From: Victivallaceae bacterium
GTDB lineage: Bacteria; Verrucomicrobiota; Lentisphaeria; Victivallales; Victivallaceae
Reading direction: 5' to 3'
Length of the DNA stretch: 36,141 nt
Assembly (NCBI GenBank): GCA_021647315.1
Contig: JAKIUY010000040.1
Coordinates: 1 to 36,141, forward strand
In this document: positions 8,105-17,116 of the stretch, in pieces
How the letters are laid out: every line of letters starts with the position of its first letter
Position numbering within the stretch: position 1 is the stretch's first letter
Position numbers and translations under genes: made by a program
Notes under the pieces: model-generated
Databases searched by the model: none
Seen by the model: only the letters and a program-made list of their open reading frames with translations
Told to the model about the DNA's origin: nothing

Positions 8105-8499
8105 CTATCTAGGTGGCACCCTTTTCGTGTAACTTTGAGTTAGAGTAATCTGTGTTGCAATGCAGATTGGCTGATAAACTTTTTGGGGAGCCAGTTTTGA
8201 ACACTCGAGCGTAGCGACAGATGAAATAAAACTGGCATGCGGTATGGCACTTTCGCCGAAAGTGCCTCTATTGTGATTTGTAAGCAACAGATCGCTGAAA
8301 TTTAAAGTGAGGTATTACTGCCATGTGCAATTGTGGATAAATTGAGCTTGAAAAATAGTTGAATTATATAGTTTTAATGATAGATTATAAGTTGATTTTT
8401 TTTATGAATAACTTTTAGGTTTAAATATCAACTTTTTTACCTTTGAGTATAAATAGCTGAATAAACTAACTAAAAACTACCCATATATGGGTATAAAAC
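8105..8499. other. non-coding gap upstream of asd
   Basis: With 7578-7822 this forms the largest gene-poor stretch of the left half. It is AT-rich near asd and has a GC-richer island at about 8105-8290 containing several short inverted pieces (cactttcgccgaaagtg at about 8249-8265, and an aggtggcacc motif shared with 28512-28521). A 60-codon frame on the minus strand here lacks coding character. No RNA gene or riboswitch was recognised. Confidence 0.5.
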
Positions 8500-8511
8500 A
8501 TGGAGCTGAAT

Positions 8512-9522
8512 ATGGCTGGATACAATGTAGCAATTGCCGGGGCAACCGGTGCGGTCGGCATCGAAATGCTGAAAACTTTAGAACAACGTAACTTCCCGGT
8601 AAAAAAACTTAAACTGCTGGCATCAAAACGTTCTGTTGGCAAAAAACTTACTTTCAAAGGCGAAGAGATTACGGTTGAAGAGTTGACTCATGACTCTTTT
8701 GAGAATATTGATATTGCCCTGTTCAGTGCCGGTGGTGGGATTTCTAAAGAATTTGCCCCGTCAGTAGTCAAAGCCGGAGCGGTAATGATTGACAACTCAA
8801 GTGCGTTCAGAATGGATGATGATGTACCGTTGGTCGTGCCGGAAGTAAATCCTGAAGATGTGAAGAACCACAAAGGTATTATTGCCAATCCGAACTGTTC
8901 AACTATTATTATGCTGGTTGCGGTTGCTCCACTGCATCGTGCTAAAAAATTGCGCCGTTTAGTTGCCGCTACTTATCAGGCCACCAGCGGGGCAGGGGCT
9001 AAAGGGATGGCTGAACTTGAATTGCAGACTCAGCAGTTATTGAATAACGAACCGATCGCGCCTGAAGCATTCGCTCACCGTATCGCTTTTAACTTGATCC
9101 CACATATTGATGTGTTCCAGGATAACGGTTATACCAAAGAAGAGCTGAAAATGTTGTTTGAAACTCGTAAAATGCTGCATGATGATGATCTGATGGTTTC
9201 ATGTACCTGCGTTCGGGTGCCGGTATTACGAGCTCACTCAGAAGCCCTGAACCTTGAATTTGAAGAGGCAATTACGCCGGAAGAGGCTAGGGCTATTCTT
9301 GAAGCTGCACCTGGTATCAAGGTTGTTGACAATCCGGCTGAATTACTCTATCCAATGCCGATTGATGCTACAGATCAGGATGATATTCTGGTTGGACGGG
9401 TTCGCCAAGATTGCTCGCGCAATGATGGACGTGGTCTGGATATTTTTGTCAGTGGTGATCAAATATTGAAAGGCGCTGCATTGAACGCGGTTCAAATTGC
9501 TGAATTAATATATTCTATATGA
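8512..9522 (+). CDS. asd: aspartate-semialdehyde dehydrogenase
   Basis: NADPH-dependent reduction of aspartyl phosphate to aspartate semialdehyde, the branch point toward lysine/diaminopimelate, threonine and methionine. I choose the ATG at 8512: GGAG at 8502-8505 is spaced six bases from it, while the in-frame ATG at 8500 has no SD. The 336-residue protein opens with VAIAGATGAVG (nucleotide binding). It has the catalytic cysteine C129 in NPNCST, then ATYQATSGAGAKGM, and R240/H242 in VPVLRAHSEA. Length fits the family (330-370). Single-gene unit with a long leader on the left. A diaminopimelate-dependent cell wall makes this gene essential in most bacteria. Confidence 0.97.
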   Translation: MAGYNVAIAGATGAVGIEMLKTLEQRNFPVKKLKLLASKRSVGKKLTFKGEEITVEELTHDSFENIDIALFSAGGGISKEFAPSVVKAGAVMIDNSSAFRMDDDVPLVVPEVNPEDVKNHKGIIANPNCSTIIMLVAVAPLHRAKKLRRLVAATYQATSGAGAKGMAELELQTQQLLNNEPIAPEAFAHRIAFNLIPHIDVFQDNGYTKEELKMLFETRKMLHDDDLMVSCTCVRVPVLRAHSEALNLEFEEAITPEEARAILEAAPGIKVVDNPAELLYPMPIDATDQDDILVGRVRQDCSRNDGRGLDIFVSGDQILKGAALNAVQIAELIYSI

Positions 9523-9532
9523 CACAATTGAA

Positions 9533-9564
9533 AATATTCTGCTCTCGAAAGCTTTCAGAATATT
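9533..9564 (+). terminator. hairpin after asd, weak terminator candidate
   Basis: A 9-bp perfect stem (aatattctg with cagaatatt) begins 11 bases after the asd stop codon, with a 14-base loop that itself contains aaagcttt. There is no T-run after it, so termination by this hairpin alone is uncertain. Confidence 0.4.
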
Positions 9565-9664
9565 GCATCATTAACGATTGCAATCGGTGTTTTTCTGTTT
9601 ATAGTTTATCTATAACATGATGGATGTAAATTTTAACTAGTACCCGTGCTAAAACATTGTTTTT

Positions 9665-9730
9665 GTTGGAGTACAGACTTTAGCCTGCAGAACAGAGGCT
9701 TAAAAAGCAGACTAAATTCTGTACTCCAAC
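9665..9730. repeat. 66-bp palindromic element with 13-bp perfect ends
   Basis: The ends gttggagtacaga (9665-9677) and tctgtactccaac (9718-9730) are exact reverse complements. Inside, tttagcct (9679 on) and aggcttaaa pair imperfectly, giving a two-stage hairpin. The left arm resembles 32692-32712, where ggagttcacagctttagcct also lies in a hairpin, so these are probably two members of one repeat family. It lies between asd and the AsmA-like gene. Confidence 0.8.
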
Positions 9731-9776
9731 GTGATGTTATATCGCTTTCGTCCAATAATTACAAAGGAGATGTATC

Positions 9777-10568
9777 ATGGCTAAGAAAGGTATTTTAAAG
9801 AAACTCGTTGTTTTGTTTATCGGCTTTATCGCGGTAATCGGAATCGGACTGTTTGTACTTGTATTAAATCTGGATTCAATAATCGGTGGCAGTATTGAAA
9901 AATTTGGTACAGATGCAACTGGAACTGGAGTTACGATTGAAAATGTTTCACTCTCAATCTTCAGCGGTAATTTATCGCTTGATGGACTTGAAGTCAAAAA
10001 TCCGGAAGGATTTGTTAATCCACACGCCTTTAAATTTGAAAAGTTTGCTGTTGATATTGATTTAGCGTCATTGGTAACTGATACTATTGTTATCAACTCC
10101 ATTATCATCAAGGATATAAGAATAGCTTATGAACCGTCAACTGGCGGTAGCAACCTTGACCGCATTCAGAAAAATGTTGAAAAATATACCGGTGCAGATA
10201 AAAAGAGTACTGAACCAGCACAAAAAGATGAGCCGGCAAAAACTGAAGGCGATGAAGCACCGCAAAAGAATATTATAATAAAGAAATTTATTATTGATGG
10301 CGGTGAAATTGCGGTTGCCAGTCCAATACTGGGTACAGGTATAAATGTTCCAATGGCGAAGTTTGAAATGAATGACATCGGAACCGGCGGAAAGAGCAGT
10401 GCATCGGAAGTATTTAATCAGATATTTGAAGAATTACTGCCGGCAATTGCTAGATCCGTATCTGATGGATCAGTTAAAGGCATCAAAGGATTGGGCAAAG
10501 TCGGCGATGATCTCGACGAAAGTACTAAAGGGGGATTTAGTAAAATAAAATCTCTATTTAGCAAATAA
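9777..10568 (+). CDS. AsmA-like membrane-anchored protein
   Basis: A 263-residue protein with a basic start (MAKKGILKK), one membrane helix at about 10-32 and an envelope-side domain. The region after the helix (IENVSLSIFSGNLSLDGLEV, then NPEGF and later INSIIIKDIRIAYE) is the usual pattern of AsmA/DUF748-type N-terminal domains, which belong to the chorein-like lipid-transfer superfamily. A charged low-complexity linker (about 140-165, rich in K, E, P) is followed by a second beta segment (IIIKKFIIDGGEIAVASPI). It is much shorter than true AsmA (over 600), so it is a minimal member; a lipid-related role is only inference. Strong SD AAAGGAGA precedes the ATG. A small GC hairpin (10597-10609) lies between it and leuC. 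Confidence 0.75.
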   Translation: MAKKGILKKLVVLFIGFIAVIGIGLFVLVLNLDSIIGGSIEKFGTDATGTGVTIENVSLSIFSGNLSLDGLEVKNPEGFVNPHAFKFEKFAVDIDLASLVTDTIVINSIIIKDIRIAYEPSTGGSNLDRIQKNVEKYTGADKKSTEPAQKDEPAKTEGDEAPQKNIIIKKFIIDGGEIAVASPILGTGINVPMAKFEMNDIGTGGKSSASEVFNQIFEELLPAIARSVSDGSVKGIKGLGKVGDDLDESTKGGFSKIKSLFSK

Positions 10569-10640
10569 TTTATACTTCCGCAGGCTAGTGGAAGTTCCGG
10601 CATCGCCGGTCAATTAATATAAACTTAAGGACTATTTATA

Positions 10641-11942
10641 ATGGGAATGACTATTACTGAAAAAATCTTGGCGAAAGCCGCAGGACGTGACTGCGTTAAG
10701 CCGGGAGAAAATATTTGGGTTAATGCCAATACTTTGATGACGCACGACGTTTGCGGCCCAGGTACGATTGGGGTGTTTAAACGTGAATTTGGCGAACAGG
10801 CTAAAGTCTGGGACAAAGAAGGGGTGGTTATTATCCCTGATCACTATATCTTTACTAAAGATGGGAAATGCCATCGTAATGTTGATACTTTGCGTGACTT
10901 TGTCAATGAACAGGGCCTGCCATACTTTTATGATCCGGCAAATAACAGCTATTCCGGCGTTTGTCATGTAACGTTGCCGGAGAAAGGCCATTGCCGCCCC
11001 GGCGAAGTACTGTTCGGTACCGACTCTCACACCTGTACTCATGGTGCACTCGGCATGTTCTCTACTGGTATCGGTAATACCGATGCCGGTTTTGTTATGG
11101 GCACGGGGAAACTTTTAATTAAAGTTCCTGAGACCCTGCGTTTTGTCGTTAACGGTGAACTTGCCAAAGGCGTTACCGCTAAAGATATTATCCTGAGAAT
11201 TATCGGTGATCTCGGGGTTGATGGTGCAACATATTGCGCTATGGAATTTACCGGAACGACAATTGAAGCCCTTAGTGTTGAAGAACGGATGACTATTTGC
11301 AATATGGCAATTGAGGCCGGAGGTAAGAATGGTATTATTGCCCCTGATACTAAAACTATTGAATATGTCAGAGCCAGAAGCAGTAAACCGTTCGACTGCC
11401 TGTTCAGTGATGCTGATGCAAATTACGATGCAGTATATGAATACGACGCGGCAACTTTGGTTCCTGTCGTTGCATTGCCATATTCACCTGATAATATGGA
11501 AAATGTCTGTGATGTGACTGATTTTAAAATTGACCGTTCATATATCGGCAGCTGTACCGGTGGTAAACTTACTGACTTTGTCATGGCTGCTGAACTGCTT
11601 AAAGGTAAAAAAGTTGTAGTTGATACTTTTATTGTACCATCAACAGTTGAAGTTGCCAATGCTCTTAACGATGTCAAACTTGAAGGTAAATCATTAGCTG
11701 AAATCTTTGTCGAAGCCGGTTGTATTGAACCTTCAGAACCGTCATGCGCGGCCTGTCTCGGTGGACCAGTCGATACCTTTGGGCGTTGCAATAAGGAAGA
11801 GGTCTGTGTCAGTACAACAAATCGTAATTTTCCTGGACGTATGGGATCAAAGAAATCTCAGACCATTCTGGCATCGCCATATACCGCGGCTGCTTCCGCG
11901 ACTACTGGACATCTTACAGATCCCCGTGATCTGCTTAAATAG
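10641..11942 (+). CDS. leuC: 3-isopropylmalate dehydratase large subunit
   Basis: The [4Fe-4S] aconitase-family subunit that isomerises 2- to 3-isopropylmalate in leucine synthesis, working with LeuD. At 433 residues it is the shorter archaeal/Thermotoga-type LeuC rather than the 466-residue E. coli form. Cluster ligands are C305 (YIGSCTGGKLTDF), C369 and C372 (EPSCAACLGGP). FGTDSHTCTHGALG near 125-138 and NRNFPGRMGS near 395 are also diagnostic. SD AAGGA lies ahead of the ATG at 10641. leuD follows after 59 bases, and together with purM they look like one transcript. Members of this subfamily can be homoaconitase or methylthioalkylmalate-type; leucine synthesis is the most likely assignment. 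Confidence 0.93.
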   Translation: MGMTITEKILAKAAGRDCVKPGENIWVNANTLMTHDVCGPGTIGVFKREFGEQAKVWDKEGVVIIPDHYIFTKDGKCHRNVDTLRDFVNEQGLPYFYDPANNSYSGVCHVTLPEKGHCRPGEVLFGTDSHTCTHGALGMFSTGIGNTDAGFVMGTGKLLIKVPETLRFVVNGELAKGVTAKDIILRIIGDLGVDGATYCAMEFTGTTIEALSVEERMTICNMAIEAGGKNGIIAPDTKTIEYVRARSSKPFDCLFSDADANYDAVYEYDAATLVPVVALPYSPDNMENVCDVTDFKIDRSYIGSCTGGKLTDFVMAAELLKGKKVVVDTFIVPSTVEVANALNDVKLEGKSLAEIFVEAGCIEPSEPSCAACLGGPVDTFGRCNKEEVCVSTTNRNFPGRMGSKKSQTILASPYTAAASATTGHLTDPRDLLK

Positions 11943-12001
11943 AAACTATCTAAACCGCCAAGCGGATAAATTCAGGCGACTGCCTGTAGGAGAATATAAT
12001 A

Positions 12002-12547
12002 ATGGGTGATAATATAATTAAAGGTAAAGTTTTCATTACCGGTGACAATATTGATACTGACCAGATCATTCCGGCGCAGTATTTAAACCTCGTACCAACC
12101 ATCGAAGAAGAGTATAAAAAACTTGGTAGTTACGCCCTGTGCGGATTACCGGATAATCATGAAATACGTTATATCACTGAAGGTAATATGACAACCGAAT
12201 ATCCAATCATTATCGGTGGCAATAACTTCGGTTGCGGTTCAAGTCGCGAACATGCACCGATCAGTCTTGGTGCAGCTGGTGGAAAAGCGGTTATCGCTAA
12301 CTCTTTTGCCCGGATCTTTTTCCGTAACTGTATTGCTACCGGTGAAATATATCCGGTGGAAACTGCAGTTAAACTTAATGAAGTGTTCAAGATTGGCGAT
12401 CTCGCTGAAATTAACCTCGACAGTATGGAAATAACCAATGTTGCGACTGGCGAAACATATTCAATTAAACCGCTGGGTGATGTTAAGGATGTTATTGATG
12501 CCGGTGGTATTTTTGAATATGCCAGACAGACTGGAATGCTGAAATAG
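12002..12547 (+). CDS. leuD: 3-isopropylmalate dehydratase small subunit
   Basis: Swivel-domain partner of LeuC. The 181-residue protein begins KGKVFITGDNIDTDQIIPA (the conserved DNIDTDQIIPAxY opening) and contains the GGNNFGCGSSREHAP motif whose serine and arginine bind substrate, then FARIFFRNCIATGEIYP. Length is slightly above short-type LeuD (about 165) because of an insert at about 32-55 (EEYKKLGSYALCGLPDN). SD AGGAG is in the right place before the ATG at 12002. A small hairpin (caggc gact gcctg) lies in the 59-base gap after leuC. purM starts 10 bases after its stop codon. Confidence 0.94.
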   Translation: MGDNIIKGKVFITGDNIDTDQIIPAQYLNLVPTIEEEYKKLGSYALCGLPDNHEIRYITEGNMTTEYPIIIGGNNFGCGSSREHAPISLGAAGGKAVIANSFARIFFRNCIATGEIYPVETAVKLNEVFKIGDLAEINLDSMEITNVATGETYSIKPLGDVKDVIDAGGIFEYARQTGMLK

Positions 12548-12557
12548 GAGATTCACG

Positions 12558-13607
12558 GTGAGTGATGCAAAAGTAAAAAGTGATGCCTATAAAGCTGCTG
12601 GAGTTGATATTGATCTGGCACAAAGCCTGCTGAAAAAAGTTAAAGGTAAAATCGGCGCAACTAAACGCCCGGAAATGCTGAGCCCCATCGGTGGTTTCGG
12701 CGGCCTGTTTCAGCTTGACCTAAGCAAATATAATAACCCGGTATTAGTATCCAGTATTGATGGCGTTGGCACTAAACTGATGATCGCCATGATGATGGAT
12801 AAATATGACAGTGTCGGGCATGATATTGTCAATCATTGTATTGATGACATTGCTGTACAAGGGGCTGAGCCACTCTACTTTATGGACTATATCGGTACCG
12901 GCAAACTGCGTTCGCCAATGTATGAACATGTTCTTGAAGGGATTGCTGACGCCTGCAAAGCGGTAGGTTGTGCTGTCCTAGGTGGCGAAACTGCTGAAAT
13001 GCCCGGCATGTATGGTGATGATTTCGACTTAGTCGGAGTTATTACCGGGGTGGTGGATAAAGACAAATTAATTACCGGTGAAAAAATTAAACCGGGTTAT
13101 ATTGCAGTTGGTCTGGCATCAAGCGGTCTTCATACTAATGGTTTCAGCTTGGCACGTAATGTCCTGTTCGAACAGGCCGGATTTGATGTCCACTCTACGC
13201 CTGAAGAGCTCAAAGGCGACAGTGTTGGAGAAGCATTGCTTAAACCGCATACCTGTTATTGGCCGGCGCTCAAAGAGAGTTTAGCCGCTGAACTCAACAT
13301 TGACGGTATTGCTCATATCACCGGTGGTGGACTGTATGATAATGTCCCGCGAATATTACCGGAATCCGTTGATGTTGATTTTGACAGAACAGCCTTGCCG
13401 ATTCCGCCAATTTTCAGCCTGATTGTCGAACACGGTAATATTGGTCAACAGGAGGCCTATCGAGTATTTAATATGGGCATCGGCATGGTCTGGTTTATGC
13501 CGGAAGCACAGGCTGCTAAGGCTATTGATATTTGTCATAAAAATGGTTTTAAAGCCGCAATATGTGGTAAAGTAACCGCAGGAACTGGCAAAGTAACCGT
13601 TAGTTAA
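12558..13607 (+). CDS. purM: phosphoribosylformylglycinamidine cyclo-ligase (AIR synthetase)
   Basis: ATP-dependent closure of FGAM to aminoimidazole ribotide, step 5 of purine synthesis. The 349-residue protein (E. coli 345) has SSIDGVGTKL near residue 66-75, the metal-binding HDIVNHCIDDIAVQGA, and LGGETAEMPGMY for nucleotide binding, then GLASSGLHTNGFSLAR and HITGGGLYDNVPRIL. GTG start at 12558 with GGAG nine bases before it. It sits 10 bases behind leuD and ends the operon; the link between leucine and purine genes is probably just shared transcription. Confidence 0.97.
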   Translation: MSDAKVKSDAYKAAGVDIDLAQSLLKKVKGKIGATKRPEMLSPIGGFGGLFQLDLSKYNNPVLVSSIDGVGTKLMIAMMMDKYDSVGHDIVNHCIDDIAVQGAEPLYFMDYIGTGKLRSPMYEHVLEGIADACKAVGCAVLGGETAEMPGMYGDDFDLVGVITGVVDKDKLITGEKIKPGYIAVGLASSGLHTNGFSLARNVLFEQAGFDVHSTPEELKGDSVGEALLKPHTCYWPALKESLAAELNIDGIAHITGGGLYDNVPRILPESVDVDFDRTALPIPPIFSLIVEHGNIGQQEAYRVFNMGIGMVWFMPEAQAAKAIDICHKNGFKAAICGKVTAGTGKVTVS

Positions 13608-13696
13608 TGATTAATGAACGTCGAATGATATAAAGGTAGCCGTCTTGGCTACTTGGCAAAAGGTCCAGTGTATACGGTGTTTTTTTGATGAATATG

Positions 13697-13729
13697 TAGG
13701 GGTACACCTTGCGGTTACCCTATTTTTTT
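13697..13729 (+). terminator. intrinsic terminator after purM
   Basis: The hairpin taggggtacacc / ggttaccc(ta), with a ttgc loop and one bulged G, is followed by seven Ts at 13723-13729. A second, simpler hairpin (gtagcc gtctt ggctac, 13636-13652) lies upstream. Together they close the leuC-leuD-purM transcript. Confidence 0.75.
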
Positions 13730-13751
13730 ATTCATAAAATAGGTGGTAATC

Positions 13752-14843
13752 ATGTCGGAACAGCATAAACATTTTAAATGCCCGCAATGTGGTGGGGATT
13801 TAGAGTTTTCTCCAGGTGCGACTACACAAAAATGCCAATATTGCGAACATGAAATCGTTATTCCTCAATCTGAAGCTGAAATCAAAGAACTTGATTTTCA
13901 TCAATATTTGACACAGGCGATGGCAAGTGAAGACCTTCAGGAAATTACTGTTGTTACCTGCCGGTCGTGTGCGGCAGCCATTACCCTTGACCCAAACATA
14001 ACCAGTGATGAATGTCCATACTGTGCTTCGACACTGGTTGTCACTGGCGGTTCGGTAAAAGAACTTAAACCTAAATCACTGCTGCCATTTAAAATCACCA
14101 AAGATGAAGGGCTTGAGGCCTATAAAAAATGGATTAAATCGCTTTGGTTTGCCCCGAATAAACTCAAACAGTTTGCCAAATTGAACGATAAACTTGCCGG
14201 TATTTATATTCCATACTGGACCTATGATGCCAATACCACCACCTGGTATACAGGGCAACGTGGTGAAGATTACTATGTAACTGAACACTATACCACGACA
14301 GTGAACGGCAAAACTGTATCCAGTACCCGTCAGGTGAGAAAAACGCGATGGTATCATGTCAGCGGTGTCGTCTGGAACAGTTTTGATGATATTCTGGTAT
14401 TAGCCAGTAAATCATTACCCAAAAAACATGCTGATAATCTTGAACCGTGGGATCTATATAATCTTGAACCTTACCAGGATGCATTTCTGAGTGGGTTTAG
14501 AACTGAAAGTTATCAAGTAGAACTGGAAGAGGGCATGGATGAAGCTAAAATTGTTATGGATGAAACAATTCGCCAGGCGGTAAAAAGTGATATCGGCGGC
14601 GATCATCAACGTATTAATTCCACGCGCAGTCAATATGACAATGTTAAATTCAAACACATCCTGCTGCCGATATGGCTCTCCGCTTATCGTTTTAAAAGTA
14701 AAATTTTTCGTTTTTTAGTCAACGGTCGTACTGGTGAAGTGCAGGGCGAACGCCCCTACAGCTGGATAAAGATAACCCTGACCGTGTTGGCTGTTATCGC
14801 TGTCATTACCGCGATCGGTTATTGGTTCAGCGCAAGTAGGTAA
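13752..14843 (+). CDS. double zinc-ribbon membrane protein
   Basis: A 363-residue protein starting at the ATG at 13752 (SD AGGTGG six bases away; the in-frame GTG at 13743 is part of that SD). Two zinc ribbons open it: C10/C13 with C28/C31, and C70/C73 with C88/C91. A conserved domain follows (LLPFKITKDEGLEAYKKWI, IYIPYWTYDANTTTWYTGQR), then a C-terminal region ending in VNGRTGEVQGERPYSWIKI and one membrane helix (about 340-360). Related proteins are often wrongly labelled primosomal protein N'/helicase because of the zinc fingers; nothing here is a helicase. They often occur beside SPFH-domain proteins or TerB/stress genes. A membrane- or stress-linked role is inferred only from that and from the TerB fusion next door. 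Confidence 0.8.
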   Translation: MSEQHKHFKCPQCGGDLEFSPGATTQKCQYCEHEIVIPQSEAEIKELDFHQYLTQAMASEDLQEITVVTCRSCAAAITLDPNITSDECPYCASTLVVTGGSVKELKPKSLLPFKITKDEGLEAYKKWIKSLWFAPNKLKQFAKLNDKLAGIYIPYWTYDANTTTWYTGQRGEDYYVTEHYTTTVNGKTVSSTRQVRKTRWYHVSGVVWNSFDDILVLASKSLPKKHADNLEPWDLYNLEPYQDAFLSGFRTESYQVELEEGMDEAKIVMDETIRQAVKSDIGGDHQRINSTRSQYDNVKFKHILLPIWLSAYRFKSKIFRFLVNGRTGEVQGERPYSWIKITLTVLAVIAVITAIGYWFSASR

Positions 14844-15137
14844 TAAACTTTAAACTCTTGAAGTTTGACAAGTTCCTGTAGTCTACTATATTAGGCAGAG
14901 GCATAATTTAAAAACCTTACTCATAATATTCTGCCATTTTGGGGACACTTGGTGTAACGAAATTTGAATGTTCACCCCGCTTCCGCAGGAGCGGAGATTG
15001 AGGTGTATCTGTCTTCAAATAGAGACTGAGCTTATCTTATTATACCTTCAGAATAATGGATACAGACTGTTGCGATCGCCAGCGTTTCTAGAATCGTTTA
15101 TTAGTATTACTTTGATTTATATTGGAAGATTTAAACA
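14844..15137. other. intergenic region with hairpins
   Basis: Nearly 300 bases between the zinc-ribbon gene and the TerB fusion. It holds one large imperfect hairpin with ends ggcaga and tctgcc (about 14895-14936) and a GC-rich one (ccgcttccgcaggagcgg, about 14978-14995). No small gene or RNA was recognised. An SD-like ggaaga lies just before the next ATG. Confidence 0.5.
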
Positions 15138-17105
15138 ATGGGAATAAAAAAAATATTTCATAAACCGGTAAACTCGGCAGTCAATTTGCTTTCTTCTATT
15201 ATGCCGCACGGCGAAGAGTTGTCTGAAAAAGCGCAGGCGGTAATTGCACTGATGGGGGCGGTACTCTGGGCTGACGGTAAACTGGAAAAAAGTGAAATTG
15301 ATAGTTTTCGTGAAATCTTATCCAGTAAATATTCAGCTAAACAGGTAGATAAGTTTGTCAATATATTACAGCGGAGCAAAAATATTGATTTAGCTGAAAA
15401 CTGTAACCGTCTTGCGGCTATGGATATAACTGATGATGAACGGCAACGATTTATAACAGCATTGCTTGAACTGAGTTTCTCTAATAATGATTTTTGCCCA
15501 GCACAACGTGAGATGATTGAGACGATTGCTGATAAGTTATCAGTAAACCGTGAAACGCTTGACGTTTACATTCAAGAGGTCGAACAACAACAAAGTAAAA
15601 AGAATAAAATAGTTCAGTCAGGCACCGGAATTATTGTTGCCTTGATTATTGTCCTTATTTTTATTCTGGCCGCCACTTTTTTGAAGGCAGTAGTTTTTGG
15701 TCTGATCCTGGCCTATCTGTTTCTACCATTGGAAAAATTTTATGAACGTAAATTCACCACCAGTCCAGTTTTCCTAAAACTGTTTTATCTGGCAGGAGCA
15801 TTGCTTGCACCATTTCAAAAACTTAGCGAACATTTTAATCGCAACAAAGAAACTATAGAGTCAACGGAGGAAGAGCTGGAAGAACGCCGAATCACAGCAT
15901 TGGTCAATCGTGCAACAACTGCAACGGTTGGGACTTTTGTTGCGTTGTCAATTATGATTATAATAGTGATCGCACTATTTTCATTTAACTATGCCAGTGG
16001 CATGAGTGGTTCGCTCAAGAAGTGGTTTGAGCATAATATAAAACCATCGGCAAAAGTAATAGATTCTGCTAAGCCAGGAAAAGACGTAATAATCAGTAAA
16101 AATAAAACAGTTGGCATTGCCGATAAAGCAGTAGTGACAGCTAAAAAAACAAGTCAAAGCGTCCCGGATGTAATGGCAGAGGATAAAAATGTTGATAGTA
16201 AATTGAAAAAGGCTATGCCTGTTAGTGAAACTGCGACAAAATCATCCTCTGAAGATAAAACATTCTTAAGTGACTTGGCTAAAAAATTAGAAGAGTTGAA
16301 ACCTAAAGTGACAAAAATTCCCATCGTGGAATGGGGTATCGAACAGGTTTCCCAATACCTTAACAATCAGGAAAATCAGAAAGCACTTATTTCGCTGATC
16401 ATGAAAAAAACTTCCGGTGTCTTTACCTTTACGGCTGGGTTTGTGGCAAATATCTTTGCCTTTTTATTGGAAATTTTGCTGACTATATTCTTCTTTTCGC
16501 TTATTCTGAATAAAATGGCAACATTCAATTCGGGAAATGCTGACAGCGATCAACAGAGTGGTTATCTGGTTGAATCTGTTTTTAACAGTAAGTGGATGCC
16601 ACAGACCAGTGAAGGAACGCTGGCTGAAGCCAAACGCATAATTAATGCAATTATCGAAAAATTAAGGCGATGGCTTAAAGGATATATGTCAATTATTGCA
16701 ATCGAAACAACCGTATATGTTATCGGCTTTGCAATCATCGGGGTGCCTTATGCTATTATTTTAGGCATGATTGCCGGTTGCACTGTCCTGTTACCCTATA
16801 TCGGCCCGCTGGCCAGTGGAGTATTTACCTGTCTGGTATGTCTTGCCGTCGGTGGCGATAATGTGATGGTCACGGTAGTCATTGTGGCACTATTTTATAT
16901 GATAATGAATGGCGTAGTTGAACAGCTGTTTCTCTATCCGACCTTGGTGGGTGAAGCATTAGGACTAACCACCCTGGAGACAATTATTGTTGTGTTGTTA
17001 GGTGGAGTCTTTGCGGGCTTTTTCGGGATGATTTTTGCCGTTCCTGCTGCTTCGGTAATGAAGTATATGATTCCACAAATCTACAAATGCTGGCAACGGG
17101 AATAG
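15138..17105 (+). CDS. TerB domain fused to AI-2E/PerM-family transporter
   Basis: 655 residues, well over the usual 340-380 of the AI-2E (PerM/UPF0118) family. Residues about 30-145 are a TerB-like helical domain (AVIALMGAVLWADGKLEKSE, then LLELSFSNNDFCPAQREMIE, with the typical acidic ADGKLEKSE motif). From about 155 on it is a transporter: paired membrane helices, a charged low-complexity insert (about 300-395, rich in K, S, D), and the family core VLLPYIGPLASGV, EQLFLYPTLVGEALGL and GGVFAGFFGMIFAVPAA. TerB binds divalent metal and links membranes to stress responses in ter systems; the AI-2E family includes Na+/H+ antiporters and autoinducer exporters. Cls follows after 11 bases, suggesting a joint envelope role. 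Confidence 0.87.
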   Translation: MGIKKIFHKPVNSAVNLLSSIMPHGEELSEKAQAVIALMGAVLWADGKLEKSEIDSFREILSSKYSAKQVDKFVNILQRSKNIDLAENCNRLAAMDITDDERQRFITALLELSFSNNDFCPAQREMIETIADKLSVNRETLDVYIQEVEQQQSKKNKIVQSGTGIIVALIIVLIFILAATFLKAVVFGLILAYLFLPLEKFYERKFTTSPVFLKLFYLAGALLAPFQKLSEHFNRNKETIESTEEELEERRITALVNRATTATVGTFVALSIMIIIVIALFSFNYASGMSGSLKKWFEHNIKPSAKVIDSAKPGKDVIISKNKTVGIADKAVVTAKKTSQSVPDVMAEDKNVDSKLKKAMPVSETATKSSSEDKTFLSDLAKKLEELKPKVTKIPIVEWGIEQVSQYLNNQENQKALISLIMKKTSGVFTFTAGFVANIFAFLLEILLTIFFFSLILNKMATFNSGNADSDQQSGYLVESVFNSKWMPQTSEGTLAEAKRIINAIIEKLRRWLKGYMSIIAIETTVYVIGFAIIGVPYAIILGMIAGCTVLLPYIGPLASGVFTCLVCLAVGGDNVMVTVVIVALFYMIMNGVVEQLFLYPTLVGEALGLTTLETIIVVLLGGVFAGFFGMIFAVPAASVMKYMIPQIYKCWQRE

Positions 17106-17116
17106 GAGTTGTTTAA

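Noticed and set aside
8105..8287. 60-codon open frame on the minus strand (MLTNHNRGTFGESAIPH...).
   Set aside because: No SD, no coding character, and it runs through hairpin-like intergenic DNA.
10632..11042. 136-codon and other minus-strand frames inside leuC and leuD.
   Set aside because: They lie wholly within well-supported genes in the opposite direction and show no family features.
13752..14843. Annotation as primosomal protein N' / helicase.
   Set aside because: Only zinc ribbons are shared; there are no Walker or helicase motifs, and the C-terminus is a membrane helix.
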